Shown piece after piece: positions 37,106-49,190 of a stretch of DNA of 64,000 nt. A program made the position numbers and the translations under genes. This stretch comes from Lytechinus pictus (Eukaryota; Echinodermata; Echinoidea; Temnopleuroida; Toxopneustidae). The notes beneath the pieces are model-generated. The model was given only the letters and a program-made list of their open reading frames with translations, made no database searches and was not told the origin of the DNA. Position 1 is the first letter of the stretch, and the number at the start of each line of letters is the position of its first letter. The stretch spans positions 35,644,001 through 35,708,000 of the forward strand of contig NC_087246.1 of NCBI RefSeq assembly GCF_037042905.1. Direction: 5' to 3'.

Positions 37106-40100
37106 TTACGCTTTATCCTAACGTTTCATGTCGCCAGGAATATTTATGAGGCGTAGTCTGACTAAACAACCCAATTATATCGTAATTTCTTATTCGTGAA
37201 AAAGTTACGGCCCCGGTCTACTGCCCTCTCATGCCAGGTAAGTCTGCGAATCGAACGTAGAAGACGAGATGAGTTAGGGTTAGGTGAAAAAGTATTGACG
37301 GGAAAATAAAATCACTACCCGTCTTTTCCCACCATTTGTTTCCTATTTAGGACATATTTATTTATTTTTTGTCCCTAGAAGCTTTAAGTTCAGTTACGTA
37401 TGACATTACGAACAACTTGATTTGTTAAAGGGGTATTGGCTGAAAATGATTTGAAGAAATAATTAAAGTAAATTCAGATAAACAAAACAGAGAGTTTCTT
37501 ATTAAAATCTGACAAGGAATAACAAAGTGATGACATTTTTTTTCATTATTGCGGTAGAACAGTTCTACGGATGTCTTTATGAATATGTGATGAGCAAGTT
37601 GATGATTTCAGATCACCATTTATTTTGTATTTCATTATATGAAATTAGATTTATTACATTTTTCCACCAAGAATAACAAAATTATAGGAAAGGCAGCTTA
37701 TTGGGACATGACACCATCAGCCCTTTTATTGTGCATTCATGGCGGCGTGCATATAACTGTTTAACACAAAATATCACTAAAGTATAACATTCAATGAGTT
37801 TATTATTTGTTATTACATTTGGATAAAATGTTCAACACCTTGTTGAATGAATTTAATTATATATTCCTTTTATATAATTGTTTTCAACCTGAGTACCCTT
37901 TTAAGTTCAAAATGGGATGTCTGAAGTTTTGATAACTTTTTATTCTTCAGAAAAGCGCTATATATACAAAACCTACCCTTGTTATGGATATGTTTTATTA
38001 TTAATATAATTTTCAATCTAATTTAGATGTGTATCTCAGATGCACATTTTAATCATCAGCTTGAATCACTTTCAAGCCTATTAATCGGTTGGTCTCCTGC
38101 ATTCCTCTAAGTTATCATTTTGTTAAATGATAAATAATAATGAATGTAATAATACAATTTGTCGATATTTATTATCATTGCTTATATTACGACCAATGTA
38201 ACATTGTTTTGTACTTTTGTTATAAATCTATTACCTTTATGTCATATTGTATACTCATCACTGATGTGAATGTAGAGATTAAAAAAAATCAATCAATAAT
38301 AAATGCATCAAATATGCGTCATCGATCAGGAAGACTACTCTTAGGAATGGAAGAATAAAATAAAGTTACAGGAGTATTAAAAAGCAAAATATTAAAAAGT
38401 TGAGTTATGATGTTTGAATATGTGCTTGTAAAGATAAACCTTGTGAAGAATACCCAAACAATTATTGGTAGGAATTTTAACTAACATAAACAATGTTTTG
38501 AAAATATGCCATTAAGAATGAGTTTTTCCAATATATGATTAAGATATGTTCAAGTCAATTTGATGGCCGGTGATTCTGTCCACGTGATATTTTATTATCA
38601 AAATATAAAAATAAAAATACTTTGCTGGGAGTGTCTGAATATTATGAGCGGAAGCTCAAAAAGAAAAAAGGAATCGTATATCACTATTAGATATCACTTG
38701 TAGGTAATATATACGACTTTCTTCATGCGACGAGTACATTAATTAGCCCAATGTGGTATGAAAATGGGGCATTTGAAATCAGGTGGATTTATTTAGATTA
38801 GGGTGTTGATCCGAAATGTCTCTAAAGTTTGCAGCTATCGCTTCTAGTTTTACACTGATCGTTATCACTGATTCAGTCCTACGGTGTTAAATGATGATGA
38901 CGAATTGTATTCAGTGAAAATAAGATAAGGCGCATTTCACGACCCTCCTATCGGATCGAGTCAAATCGGATACGGCAGGATTTGTGGTGAAAGGTAGAAT
39001 AACATAATTTTATATTTCGTGTTTATCCTTAAGTTCGCATTACAGGAATTATTTTTCGCGTTTATCAACATTTTTACCGCTATTATTAATAAAGCAGTTA
39101 TGTTTTTAAATCGAAGAATTTAGTTATCGAGTTCAGAAAAAGGTTACGAAAAATGGGAGGTATTAAAGAAGGGGGGGGGGGGGGTTAGAAGAAAGAGAGA
39201 GAGAAAGAAATGCACGCATGGATTGGAGGTGGAGGCAGCAATAAAAAAATCAACAGATTGTTTATCGGCTTAAAATCATTGTCAATTCAGATTACTAAAT
39301 ATATGTGTTCTTTGCTTAGAAAAACATATATAACATACTAAACAAATGGATTTTCTTAACCTTGTCAATCACCCCTTATGAGTGAGTGCCCTATTAGTTA
39401 TTACCTTAGTTGAGCTTTAATAGCCTATATGAATTGAATCTCTTTTCCTATAATATCACGTCTCAGTGTGTGTGTGTGTTTTACTTTTCTCTCTTTTATC
39501 ATTCAAATTATAATTTGCAGCAGTTCGTTGCATTTTGAGGGGAAACTACATTTTCTTTCCGCTTGCACGTAATCCTGGTAAATTGCATAAACCGAAAGAG
39601 CAGAAAAATCAAACTTCTCTTCATCTCATAGTATCAATATCCATTAATTTTCAAGTATTTTTATAAAACACAGAAATGATATGCAGATATACAGAAATTA
39701 TACTTGATAGAGTATTAACACAAATAATTATTTTATAAAATACTTAATGATGTTGAGTACATGTGATAAAAAATATATTCATCTAACGAACGTATCAACC
39801 AATTTGCAAAAAGCTAGCATAAAATTCGTTCTGCGATTATACGAATAAAAATTCATTTACCGTATATCCAAACGTCGAAGGAAAAGTTTCAGTCATTATC
39901 TTTACGCCGTAGAGATATAAGATAAGTTTGCATGTGCCTCAAAGGGCGATAGTAGACGACGTTACCGTTTTGATTTTCTTTAGCGTCAGATCATAGATCT
40001 GCAGCGTTGGGCTTAATAGCAAAATACTAACAGAAAATTTCAAATTCAAGTTCAAACCCAACGACAAGTAGAATTGAAATAATAATACAACACATAAAAC

Positions 40101-40301
40101 TGATACAGCAGATGTATCAGCAAAGACGGATGTAAAATAAGAGGACGTCGATATCCTGGTTGGTGTGAAATGGAGAGGATTTTTGTTTTATTTTATCAGA
40201 GTTATGAAAATATTAAAAGGCAGGATATCAATCCACGTTTTACATTACTGAAGGAAAATTACATTATTGAAAATTCAAATCATAAACGGAGAATATAATC
40301 T
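37106..40301. other. Gene-free AT-rich stretch
   Basis: No coding exon seen. It has a G-run/GA-rich patch near 39170-39205 and a (TG)n patch near 39468. A degraded copy of the TTAA-type MITE (compare 15208-15819) begins near 40095. Confidence 0.4.
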
Positions 40302-40307
40302 TTTATT
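40302..40307 (-). terminator. Candidate polyadenylation signal AATAAA of gene A
   Basis: TTTATT on the plus strand reads AATAAA on the minus strand, about 210 bp after the gene A stop codon. It is the nearest one I saw; the cleavage site is unknown. Confidence 0.35.
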
Positions 40308-40515
40308 TGCATATCCACGGTGTGCTTGGTGTTTTGTAGAATAAAAAGAAAAATAAATAGGTGAAAATCAAAACTTTCTTATTTTACATCAGATTTATAC
40401 GATTTCCATCTCGCTGATATGCTTGTTTGACTTATATGAAAGCAGTCATATTTCATGGGTGGACTTGACCATTCAGCCGAATAGGTTGGGTTGTTGAGTC
40501 GAGTCCCTGACCCGT

Positions 40516-43500
40516 TTATACTCCACCGCCCGGTGGGCCTGGAGGTGTGTTTGGTCTAGGTGTGTTTGACGGTCCAGAAGGTGGCAGGGCTTGACGTATT
40601 CCTGGGTACAGATATTAACAAAAGGTAAAACATATTCAAACTTTACGAGGTTTGTTGCTGATATTTTGGTTGTTTGATTTCTGCAGGAAGGCCCACAAAA
40701 GTGGACTACATTTTTGTACAAAGCAATATTACGTGTGAAATAAAAATCGGAATCATCAATGTCATCACACCAGTAAAATTATTTAGTTTTTCTTCTTAAT
40801 TTCTACTCCCTGTGCCGTAATAAATGATAATATAGAAAATAGTGATTAGATTGAAATACCGGCATTTATAATTCCTTATTCGCGAGGTGATATCAACAAT
40901 GATGATAATAAAATAAACAATACTTTATAAATAGATCACAAAGTTATTAAAATGTGTACTTTAGAAAGAATAAGATGATTTGTATAAAGGATGTTTTTGA
41001 AAATAGAAATCAAACTACCAAAAGGAATTCGAGATTTCTGCCACAATTTCTAAACACCTATATGTTCTTGAAACTTGCAGAAACCTAGAAATTACCTTTC
41101 TAAATTGTAAAAAATAAATAAATAACAGGCCCTAACAAACTTAAGGGGAAAATGTTAGTTAATTCATAAAAGATGGAGTTAGAATTATTTATGATGACGT
41201 TGTACTTCCAAATGCGCTGGCAGTGTCTGCACGCTGCCCTTATCGACAATTTTGGAGTAATTATTTTGAAGAAAGCATGTATTATACAATAAGATCAGGC
41301 CGAAATATGAATATGCATTTTTTTTTGGGGGGGGTTAACCTTTTCCCCATTTAACCTAAGATTTATGTAGTTATCTCCCCATTCAGTTGATTCTTGCTTG
41401 TTTTCTGTTACTGTGTTTAACCTAGACAGCAAATGGTGTTTGTCAGGTGTCCTTGGAATAACTCATCACGATTAACTTTCATGTAGCTCTGTTTTTCTCC
41501 AATTAACTGTCGTTCAGGTACACACTCAGACACACACACATCCAAACACACCCTCAGACACCCACACACATACTGACAATACATGAAATATATAGATGGG
41601 GTTGGTGTGCGTGAGGGTGTGTATGTTTGTGCGTGTCAGTGCTCGTGCGTGTACGCACTTATCGAAAACGAGGACACACACCAAACCGAGGACGCCCCGG
41701 TACAGGACTATTGAGTGAATAACAGTTAATGAGTGATATTTTGATAGCCATGGTTTAGTATAAACTTGGATCAACTTAGACCACACTTTTATGGAATGCC
41801 AGTTGTCAACTGATACATCAATCCAAATTATTCTTATCCTGCTGGAAAGAATTGTCAAAAAATAATTGACACTTAAAAGGGGAAGAATAGGAAAATACAA
41901 ACATATTATGAATTTCGATGAATTACTTGATACAGTATAATTGCCATGAATGTGGAAGAAATATTATGAAGCCCAGCATTCCATAGAAGTGTTATTCATA
42001 ATTTTAGTTTAGACTAGGGTTAAACCTAGATTTTATTATTAGAACAGCATTCACTAAGCCCTCGATTCGCAACCATCTACAATGTCCTCGGTTGGATAGG
42101 AAATGGCCAAGATTTCTGGCATAGACATGTATGGTTTGCAATCATATCCGAATTTAACTTACCGACGATAAATGGTCAAGGATAACTATAATTTTCTTTG
42201 GCTTCATCACACAAACCTCTATTTATTTTTTTCAGATTATCTTATCATATAATGATTTTCAAAATGTTAATTGCTATATTATGACAACCCAATGTTTTAA
42301 ATAAGTTTTGAGAACGCGAGAAAATAAACTGGAATGAAATCACTAGGGGTGTAACCCCTTACACTAATATGGCTACAATGCTTCCTATGCCAAAAATTAC
42401 GGTACCTATCACACATAAACTGTATGGGATATGTTATGCAATTTTTGCTGTTTGGTTGTAACACCTAAAAAAAGAGGAAATGCAGTTATGGCACTTACGT
42501 TCGCAAAGGTCAACAGTTCGTCCAAGATTGCATATATGCTCAAAAGCGGCGCATGGGTCACGTAATTGGATGACGTCGGTGCCGCTTGAGGAGCACAATC
42601 TCATGTCCCTCGCCATCCTGAACAGTGTTAGCATGTATCGATCACGGCTCCAGTCCCTATCCTTCTCATAGACTTCCTTTAGGACTTTCCAGTTGCAGAA
42701 ACCATATCCCTCATCTATCTTCTCGTAGTTATAATAGGGGCAAATCCGCTTTAGACGGCCCATGGGATTGTACATCGGCCCTGAAAGTTTACAATAAGAA
42801 ATTATGAACATCAGTTGCAACGAGTAATTCTAGAATCAAACGGTTTAAAAATACAATGTCCATAATCTCCCTATCGTAAAAGTTAATGAAAATGTAAAAA
42901 AGAATAACTAATGGTCCATAAAGACGAGGCTAATTTGAATTGACCGCGTTTAGGGGATATGGATTGCCTTATTCTGATCTCGAATGATTAAAATGAGACC
43001 CTGCCAGAGGATTTCCTGTTAACATTGGACAAAAACTGAGCAAGATGATCGACAATTGCCTCTTTCTCTCTTAATTTCTTTTATATATTTTTCTCTTCTC
43101 CCTGTTCATTTTCGTTTTCTTTCTCTCTCCTTTTAAATACCCTTCCCTTTCTTTCCATTCCCCCTTTCCCTTCTCCTTTTTTTTATTGTGGCGGGGGAGG
43201 GGGGAGGCCCTTCGACCCCAATTTACCTTCACCTGTGTCTTATCACAGTCTTATAAACTTGACATCTGTTTAATACAAAACTTACTTATCTGTATCAATG
43301 CGGTTTCCCGTTGCAATTGTCAAAATAAGATTGTTATGCGTTATCTTATTTCATTTTGGTGATTCGGAACAATAACGCATTGTTCGGAGCATCTGTCACG
43401 AATGCGTGATCACATGAAATTATATAATGTATAGGTGTGAGTCAAGAGGGGTGTTGATGGGGACAGGATAGACTTGCCTGGACCATAACCGCCGTATCTA

Positions 43501-43586
43501 CCTCCGTATCCTCCGTATATGCCATAAAATCCGTATACTTGCGAAAAGCTGATCACAATAAAGAGACACGAGGTCAAAGTCTTCAT
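40516..43586 (-). CDS. Gene A: secreted Gly/Tyr-rich six-Cys protein, uncharacterised
   Basis: Coding exons on the minus strand: 43586-43478, 42780-42499 and 40601-40516, giving 158 residues. A non-coding exon 1 appears to end at the donor after 45036. Residues 1-19 are a signal peptide (ATG in exon 2), and 20-37 a G-Y-G-G type Gly/Tyr linker. The Cys exon has C50, C65, C99, C113, C120 and C129, with W-K-V-L-K-E-V after the second and R-D-P-C before the fourth. The tail (131-158) is Pro/Gly/Asn-rich and ends P-P-G-G-G-V rather than the P-R-G-R-G-I of genes B and C. Introns on both sides of the Cys exon are phase 1. Intron 2 uses a GC donor (G|GCAAGT). I do not recognise the family. Exported, disulfide-bonded product is inferred. 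Confidence 0.87.
42499..42780 (-). CDS. Gene A exon 3, the six-Cys domain exon
   Basis: Acceptor TTTCAG ends at 42781 and donor GTAAGT starts at 42498. The 93 complete codons hold all six cysteines, spaced x14, x33, x13, x6, x8. It is clearly homologous to 54599-54895 and 62147-62431, with the strongest match around V-L-K-x-V-[YF]-[DE]-K. Confidence 0.9.
43190..43204. repeat. Pyrimidine run into G-rich tract in gene A intron 2
   Basis: Part of a C/T-rich stretch (43090-43190) followed by GGCGGGGGAGGGGGG. Low complexity, no further signal. Confidence 0.4.
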
Positions 43587-44104
43587 GTTCTGATATAGGA
43601 AAAAGAGAAATAGTTTACCTGTATAAATTCGTTTTACAGCTCAATATTCATCTTATTTCTATTTTTCGGAAACAAGCCCAAATTATTATTTAATGTAATT
43701 ATTTGCTCAATGGGATTTACTTATAGTTTACATTTTAAAGAAACATATAAATCTCAAATATGGCAAATGTTTTGACAATTGGCATATCTAATAACATTCA
43801 GGTAAGATCTTGCTTGCATATAGCAGTGATAAATCTGTTCTGTTTTTTTTTTGTTAAAGAGAATAGAAACGTTGTTGAGAGGGTTATGTTAAAATAGTGA
43901 AATATAAGACTGACACGTAATTGATATAATAGTAACATAACTTCCTTGTATTATGGCTATTCTCCATTACAGCCACATAAATTTGAGTATAACCAATTAT
44001 TTTACCCTACCCTATTACTGCAAAGTATAGGTGTTGGTGAACACACGATTCGGCAGGCATGCTATAAAGGACTTTTCAACCCTGTTCTTTAGTATAGAGT
44101 TCTC

Positions 44105-44340
44105 CCTCCACGACACAAAACGGAGAACGTAGACAAATGTACTGTCGAATGCCCTTCATGCAATGAACAACCAAGAAGTCTTTGTCGAATATTGGTGAAT
44201 CAAAAGAGTAGTTTCGTCCCACACTCTGGATAATCGACATGTCTTGCATTTTTTTGTCAACTCCGAAACTTACTACGAAACTGTTTTTCCGGATTATTAA
44301 CTTTCAACAAAGACTTATCGGCTGTCCTTTGTCATTTGGT
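44105..44340. mobile_element. Third copy of the GTCCTAAGTTT foldback repeat, diverged
   Basis: Begins CTCCCTCCACGACACAAAACG and carries CAATGAACAACCAAGAAGTC, TTTGTCGAATATTGGTGAAT and CAACAAAGACTT. The same words occur at 46050-46215 and 53325-53625. It lies in gene A intron 1. Confidence 0.55.
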
Positions 44341-44526
44341 ATTTTTAATAATTCTCTGTGTTCTTATATCCGTCGTGCGTAGCGATTCGAAACTGCCTAG
44401 TATGATCTTACACCGGGAGAGCGTTTTAGGAAAGGACTTTGTTTTCCAACAGGTCCCATTTTATCCGATCGTTAACATAGTAATATTGCTTCTCAGCCAA
44501 TCAAAATCTAGGAAAGTTATCACATC

Positions 44527-44685
44527 AGGGGCCCGTTTCATAAAGAGTAACAACTGTTGTAACTTTGCCATTATGGCAACTACCATGGCAACCTTGATTT
44601 TGATTGGCTGCTGAGCCCTGTTACCATGGTAATTGCCATAATTGCAAAGTTACAACAGTTGGAAGTCCTTTATGAAACAGGCTCC
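44527..44685. mobile_element. MITE with GGGCCCGTTTCATAAAG ends
   Basis: The left GGGGCCCGTTTCATAAAG and the right CTTTATGAAACAGGCTCC are inverse. The arms extend inward through AACTGTTGTAACTTTG. Four more members lie at 46416, 47473, 52709 and 56615. Confidence 0.7.
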
Positions 44686-45035
44686 AGACAAGGCTCCCCT
44701 AGTTGGAAAGTGGCAAATATAACTGAACGTCTCGACTAAGAACGTTGGTGAAAGGCTGTGATTCGAGTGGTTCAAATAAGAATCCTCATTACTCAAAGCC
44801 TAAAGGGCAAGTATAGCCCTACAAAACTGTTTTTTTTTTTTTTTTATAAACAGAGGAAAGTCAAACAAGTATAATGCTGAAAATTCATCTTAAACGAGAG
44901 ATAATATACTATTTGAAATAACGTTATAGTTTTGGCCGGTCTAGAGTCAGTTTCTGGATGTGTCTGCGGCATTATGCTTGTGCACTGTAAAAGGCCAATA
45001 AAGCAAAGGAAAGGCTTGTAAACCACCAGACTTAC

Positions 45036-45145
45036 CGCTGCAGTGACTGTACCAAGATGTAGATTCGCTACGAATTCAATTATTAAAAATAGCTTTCCAG
45101 TTCAAAACCTTAAGACGTTAATTCAACTATTACCCAGAGTCGAAT
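45036..45145 (-). other. Gene A non-coding exon 1 (5' UTR), inferred
   Basis: A GTAAG donor on the minus strand begins at 45035, after CACTGCAGCG. A TATA box lies 133 bp upstream of it, as in genes B and C. Unlike those, there is no ATG before the donor, so translation would start in exon 2 at 43586. The 5' end is a guess from the TATA position. Confidence 0.55.
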
Positions 45146-45168
45146 GGTGATCCCCACCGATCAATGGC

Positions 45169-45175
45169 ATTTATA
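45169..45175 (-). promoter_or_regulatory. TATA box of gene A
   Basis: TATAAAT on the minus strand, with expected transcription start about 30 bp downstream near 45140. Position relative to the first donor matches genes B and C. Confidence 0.55.
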
Positions 45176-46049
45176 CCAGTATACCATTCCACAAGGTGCG
45201 AAATATTATCCATTGGGCCTGTATTTGAGAAAGCCTCTCCACTTACTACTACGCCTGCTAGCCGTGCTTGATCTGAACATTTCGGCTAACATTACTCCTA
45301 ATATCTAACCCACGCCAGACTTCATGAACTATTGACCGTTAAAGAAACGAAAACAAAAATGACATAAAATGCGATCCATATATCGTAATGGGGGATATAT
45401 TTCTTTGTAAATCGGATTTTTATTAGAAAAATAGAAGGGATATCATTTAAGAAGACATATAGGAGTACACGGGGAGTACATTGACAGAATGACCAAAGAA
45501 CATCGGACCACGACTTTAACCACTTTCTGTTGCTGTAAGTTCGTGATTCCTTTCGACCAGGGACATCTGACGTTTATCTTTATGGACATACGACATGATG
45601 GTGATATTGAATCATCTTTAACATATGGTCACACAAGAATATAGATTTAAACCTAAGTTTGAAGAAAAAATTGTACATTTCATGAATTATTGCACATATA
45701 GCTTTAATCAATTTAAACTATATAAAGCTTTGTATGGACATATTGGACAATAAGCTATACTATGATGTTGCTATCTAATCATGTTCTTATAAAAATGGTC
45801 GCACAATGATATAAATTAAAGTTTAAAGCATGTCTTTTGTTTTGATAAATTCACCCCAAAAGTGCAAGTCATTATTCCAATTCGTTCCTAGAATATAATA
45901 ATACATGTTTCTAAAACTTCCCAACGATGCAATGAAAATATCTTTGCAGCACCAACCCCGCGAATGTCGGGAAGAGTGAGTGCCACCGTGTCTGAAAACA
46001 TTGCGAGGTTCCCAGACAAGGTGGTCAGCATTTTTTTGGACTCCCAAAT

Positions 46050-46215
46050 AGCAACCACTACACAGACGCTTTCTAGAACGTAGAACATCTCTTGAAAATA
46101 GCCCTTCGTGACAAAGAAGTCTTTGTCGAAAATCGGTGAATCAAACAGCAGTGTCATTCGTGACTATAGTCTCTGGACAAACGACATATTTTACGACAAT
46201 CAGCTGTCCCGATTT
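46050..46215. mobile_element. Fourth, partial copy of the GTCCTAAGTTT foldback repeat
   Basis: Contains TTTCTAGAACGTAGAACATC, CAAAGAAGTCTTTGTCGAAA and TCTGGACAAACGACATATTT. It is shorter and more decayed than the 53325 copy. Confidence 0.45.
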
Positions 46216-46415
46216 ACCAATTTTTGACAAAGTAGTATTAGCAGATCATCGTAATTTGACGGGCATTTTAAATATATTTACTATGTTGCAGAATCCTTCC
46301 CCGTTTTAATTGCGAAAACCCGCATGACGTCACAGCGACCGTAGTTTATCTGAGACGTAGCAGATACGAATCCTTTGGCGAGATATGGACTTAAAGTATG
46401 TCAAACAGCCTTTCT

Positions 46416-46541
46416 GGGGAGCGTTTCATTAAAAAGTTATCAGGTCTGACAACTTTCCTTGATTGTGATTGGCCGAGAGGCAGTGTTACCATAGTAACTG
46501 TCGGATAAAACAGTACTTGTCCTTTCATAAAACGCTCCCCT
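46416..46541. mobile_element. 126-bp MITE with GGGGAGCGTTTCAT ends
   Basis: The left GGGGAGCGTTTCATTAAA and the right TTTCATAAAACGCTCCCC are inverse. The interior carries CCATAGTAACTGTC as in the 47473 copy. Member of the GTTTCATAAAG family. Confidence 0.7.
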
Positions 46542-46794
46542 GGTCTCCAAGTGGACTCCGCAACGTATCAGAGATGTATCTGAGACTTTGCAAGGACATT
46601 GCAGATTCGCTAAGACATCTCAGCAATCAGGGATGTAAATAGTCTCCGCGATGTCTATGCGTAAATAATGGAGACGTCTCGGAGCCCAGATTCCTCTTAA
46701 GGGTCTGTCTCACCAAAGGAGACGTCTCTACAACATCCCAGAGACAATCGCTGACATGTTTCAAACGTAAAAAAAAAATCTTCTTTCTAAACAA

Positions 46795-46899
46795 GGAAAA
46801 CCATAACCGCCGTATCTACCTCCGTATCCTCCGTATATGCCATAAAATCCATATACTTGCGAAAAGCTGATCACAATAAAAAGACACGAGGTCAAAGTC
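46795..46899 (-). pseudogene. A': orphan copy of gene A exon 2 (signal peptide and Gly/Tyr linker)
   Basis: On the minus strand an ATG at 46899 opens the same 35 codons as gene A exon 2. There are only two coding differences, both silent (Leu CTC/CTT, Tyr TAC/TAT). The match stops inside the codon before gene A's GC donor, and the frame then runs into unrelated sequence and a stop near 46761. An acceptor-like TTCTTCAG precedes it. No six-Cys or tail exon follows downstream on the same strand before gene A exon 1. The upstream intron flank is also duplicated, to about 47060, but is clearly more diverged. Most likely a partial duplicate that lost its 3' half; use as an alternative first coding exon cannot be excluded. 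Confidence 0.7.
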
Positions 46900-47060
46900 T
46901 TCATATTCTGAAGAAGAAAAAAGAAGAAGAATAGTTTACTTAAATTCGTTCTACAGCGCAATAATCATCTTATTTTTGTCTATTTTTCGGAAACAGGCCC
47001 AAATGATTATTTGGTATAACTATTTGCTAAATGGGATTTATTTGCAATTTACACTTATAT
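46799..47060 (-). repeat. Segmental duplication of gene A exon 2 and intron flank
   Basis: Matches 43484 to about 43735. The exon part is nearly identical; the intron part (AATAGTTTAC..AAATTCGTT..CTATTTTTCGGAAACA) shows frequent substitutions and small indels. Both copies have the same orientation. Confidence 0.8.
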
Positions 47061-47472
47061 ATTTACACGTCGCTAGAGACAAGGTGGTAAGTAATTTGCA
47101 CTGCAGTCGCGGGGACGATGCTGCAAATTCTCCGAGTAGTCGCTATGCCTCATCGGAGTTTTTTCGTAGTTAAAGCTAAGTCCCAAAAATGTTTTTGAGA
47201 CATCACAGCGACTACTTGGAGACTTTGTAGCGATATCCCCGTTTCCGTCGGGCAAATCGCTTGTCAGCTTGTTTCGAGACGTCTCCGAGATGTCGAAGAG
47301 ACATGCATGCCTTTGTTTTGAACGACAAAACCATTTTTAAAGTTGGAGACTGAAGTACCTGAGATGTCGCAGAGGTGATCGTCGCGCGTGATCCTTTCCG
47401 GCAAAGCGTCATCGAATAGAGTACTGATGATGGTCACTGCTCGTGATGTCACTTAATCTTTGGAGAGGATCA

Positions 47473-47620
47473 GGGGACCGTTTCATGAAAGTTGTAAGCA
47501 CTGACAAGTTGTCTTTCTCCGACAGTTACCATAGTAACAGTCAGAGCCAGTGCCTTTCAGCCAATCAAAACCAAGGATTTCACTTAAATTGTCAGCACTG
47601 ACAACTTTCATGAAACACCC
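47473..47620. mobile_element. 148-bp MITE with GGGACCGTTTCATGAAAG ends
   Basis: The left GGGACCGTTTCATGAAAGTT and the right AACTTTCATGAAACACCC are inverse, with AGCACTGACAA/TTGTCAGCACTGAC inside. Same family as the 44527, 46416, 52709 and 56615 copies. Confidence 0.7.
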
Positions 47621-47914
47621 ACTAGATTGTACAGCATCATCGAATAATACTGGAGCCTTACACTCACAAAGGCCGGGAACGACCAACACATCATCTTTTT
47701 TTTAATCATCCAACGCTTGATTATTTCCATTAACTCGAAGTGACTTGGAGAGAGTGTAATACTTTGGTATCGAGGTATCCTTGAGATTTAATGTGCTAAT
47801 TAAGATAATTATAGCCATGGGCGGAAATCTCTCCTTAAAGGTAGGGGGGACACAATTGAGTTTTCCGTGTTTATGTTCTACAGAATTACTAACTCAAACA
47901 CACACACATACATA

Positions 47915-47939
47915 TGTATATATATATATATAACCAAAG

Positions 47940-47972
<33 letters not shown>
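47915..47972. repeat. (AT)n microsatellite
   Basis: Two TATATA blocks separated by AACCAAAGTATATG inside the hAT-like element. Confidence 0.85.
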
Positions 47973-47978
<6 letters not shown>

Positions 47979-48038
47979 TTATAGCCATTTTTCGAAGAGG
48001 GTATATTCCTAACTAAAGACGAAAGGCCTCAATAAATA

Positions 48039-49190
48039 ATGCGAGCGCGAAGCGCGAGCCCAAATATGTTGATATTTCATAAATTGTGACCTGGAAATTG
48101 AACATTCTGAATATTTGTTGTGATCATGAACTAAATTCGAACCTACCTAAACCATTAATGCGAGCGCGAAGCGCGAGCTGAAAGTTGTTGGTTTTCCAAC
48201 CTAAAAACTAGACATTCGTAACACTTTTTCAAATCATAAACAGGATAGGAATCTAATAAAATAATGCTAGATCGAAGCGCTAGCTGAAGGTTTTCGATTT
48301 TCCAACCCATAAACTGGACATTCGTAACATGTTTTCAAATCATGAACAGGATAGGAATTTAACTAAATAATAGATGCGAGCGCGAACTGAAAATTGTTGA
48401 TTTTCCAACCTAAATACTGGACATTCATAGCACTTTAAAAAGAATATGAACAGAATATGAATCTAAACAATTAATGTGAGCGCGAAGCGGGAGCTGGAAG
48501 TTTTTGGATTTTCCAACCTAAATACTAAACATTCTTAGTACTTAAAAAAAAGTATGAACAGGATAGGAATCTAAACAATTAATGCGAGCACGAAGTAAGA
48601 GGTGAAAGTTTGTATTCTCCAACCTAATAACTGGACAATCGTCACACTTTTTCATATCATGAACATGATAAGAATTGTACTAAACAATATTAGATTCGAG
48701 CCCGAAGTGTGTGCTGAAGATATGTCATTTCCGGCCTACAAATTTGTATTATTAGCATATTTTAAAATCAATGACAGGGTAGCTATCTAACACAATTTTA
48801 ATTTGTGTGAGCGCGAAGCGTATCCTGTTTTTTTTTCCGACCAAAAAAAGTCATCTTCTTTTCACCTTATAGCAATAAACGGGATAGTATCTGACTTAAC
48901 CATATTACTGATGCGAGCGTGAAGCAAAAAATGATTTTTTTTATATTCAGATCTGAAAACTGGATCTTTCAAGCAATTTTGAAATAAAGAACAAGCAGTT
49001 TATCTCAATAAGCAATGCGAGCGCAAAGCGCGAGCTAATTTTTTTTTAGATTTTAACCTACAAATTATGAAAAAGATGGATATCTTCCTAAATAAATGAT
49101 TTGATTTTATATATTTCGATCTAAAAAGTGAAAAAAAATTACCACGTTTTGAAATAAAGAGATGGCTGTGTATTGATGCAAAGCGCGAGC
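48039..49190 (+). repeat. ~110-bp tandem repeat with GCGCGAAGCGCG cores
   Basis: About ten units. The first five start near 48039, 48158, 48264, 48374 and 48473; later units decay. Each has the GC-rich quasi-palindrome, AGCTGAAAGTT, TTTTCCAACCTAAA, ACTGGACATTC and AACAGGATAGGAATCTAA. The design matches the array at 2391-2975. Confidence 0.8.

Noticed and set aside
41526-41900. 124-residue minus-strand frame
   Set aside because: It is made largely of a CA/TG-rich microsatellite (near 41520-41640), with no splice or family support.
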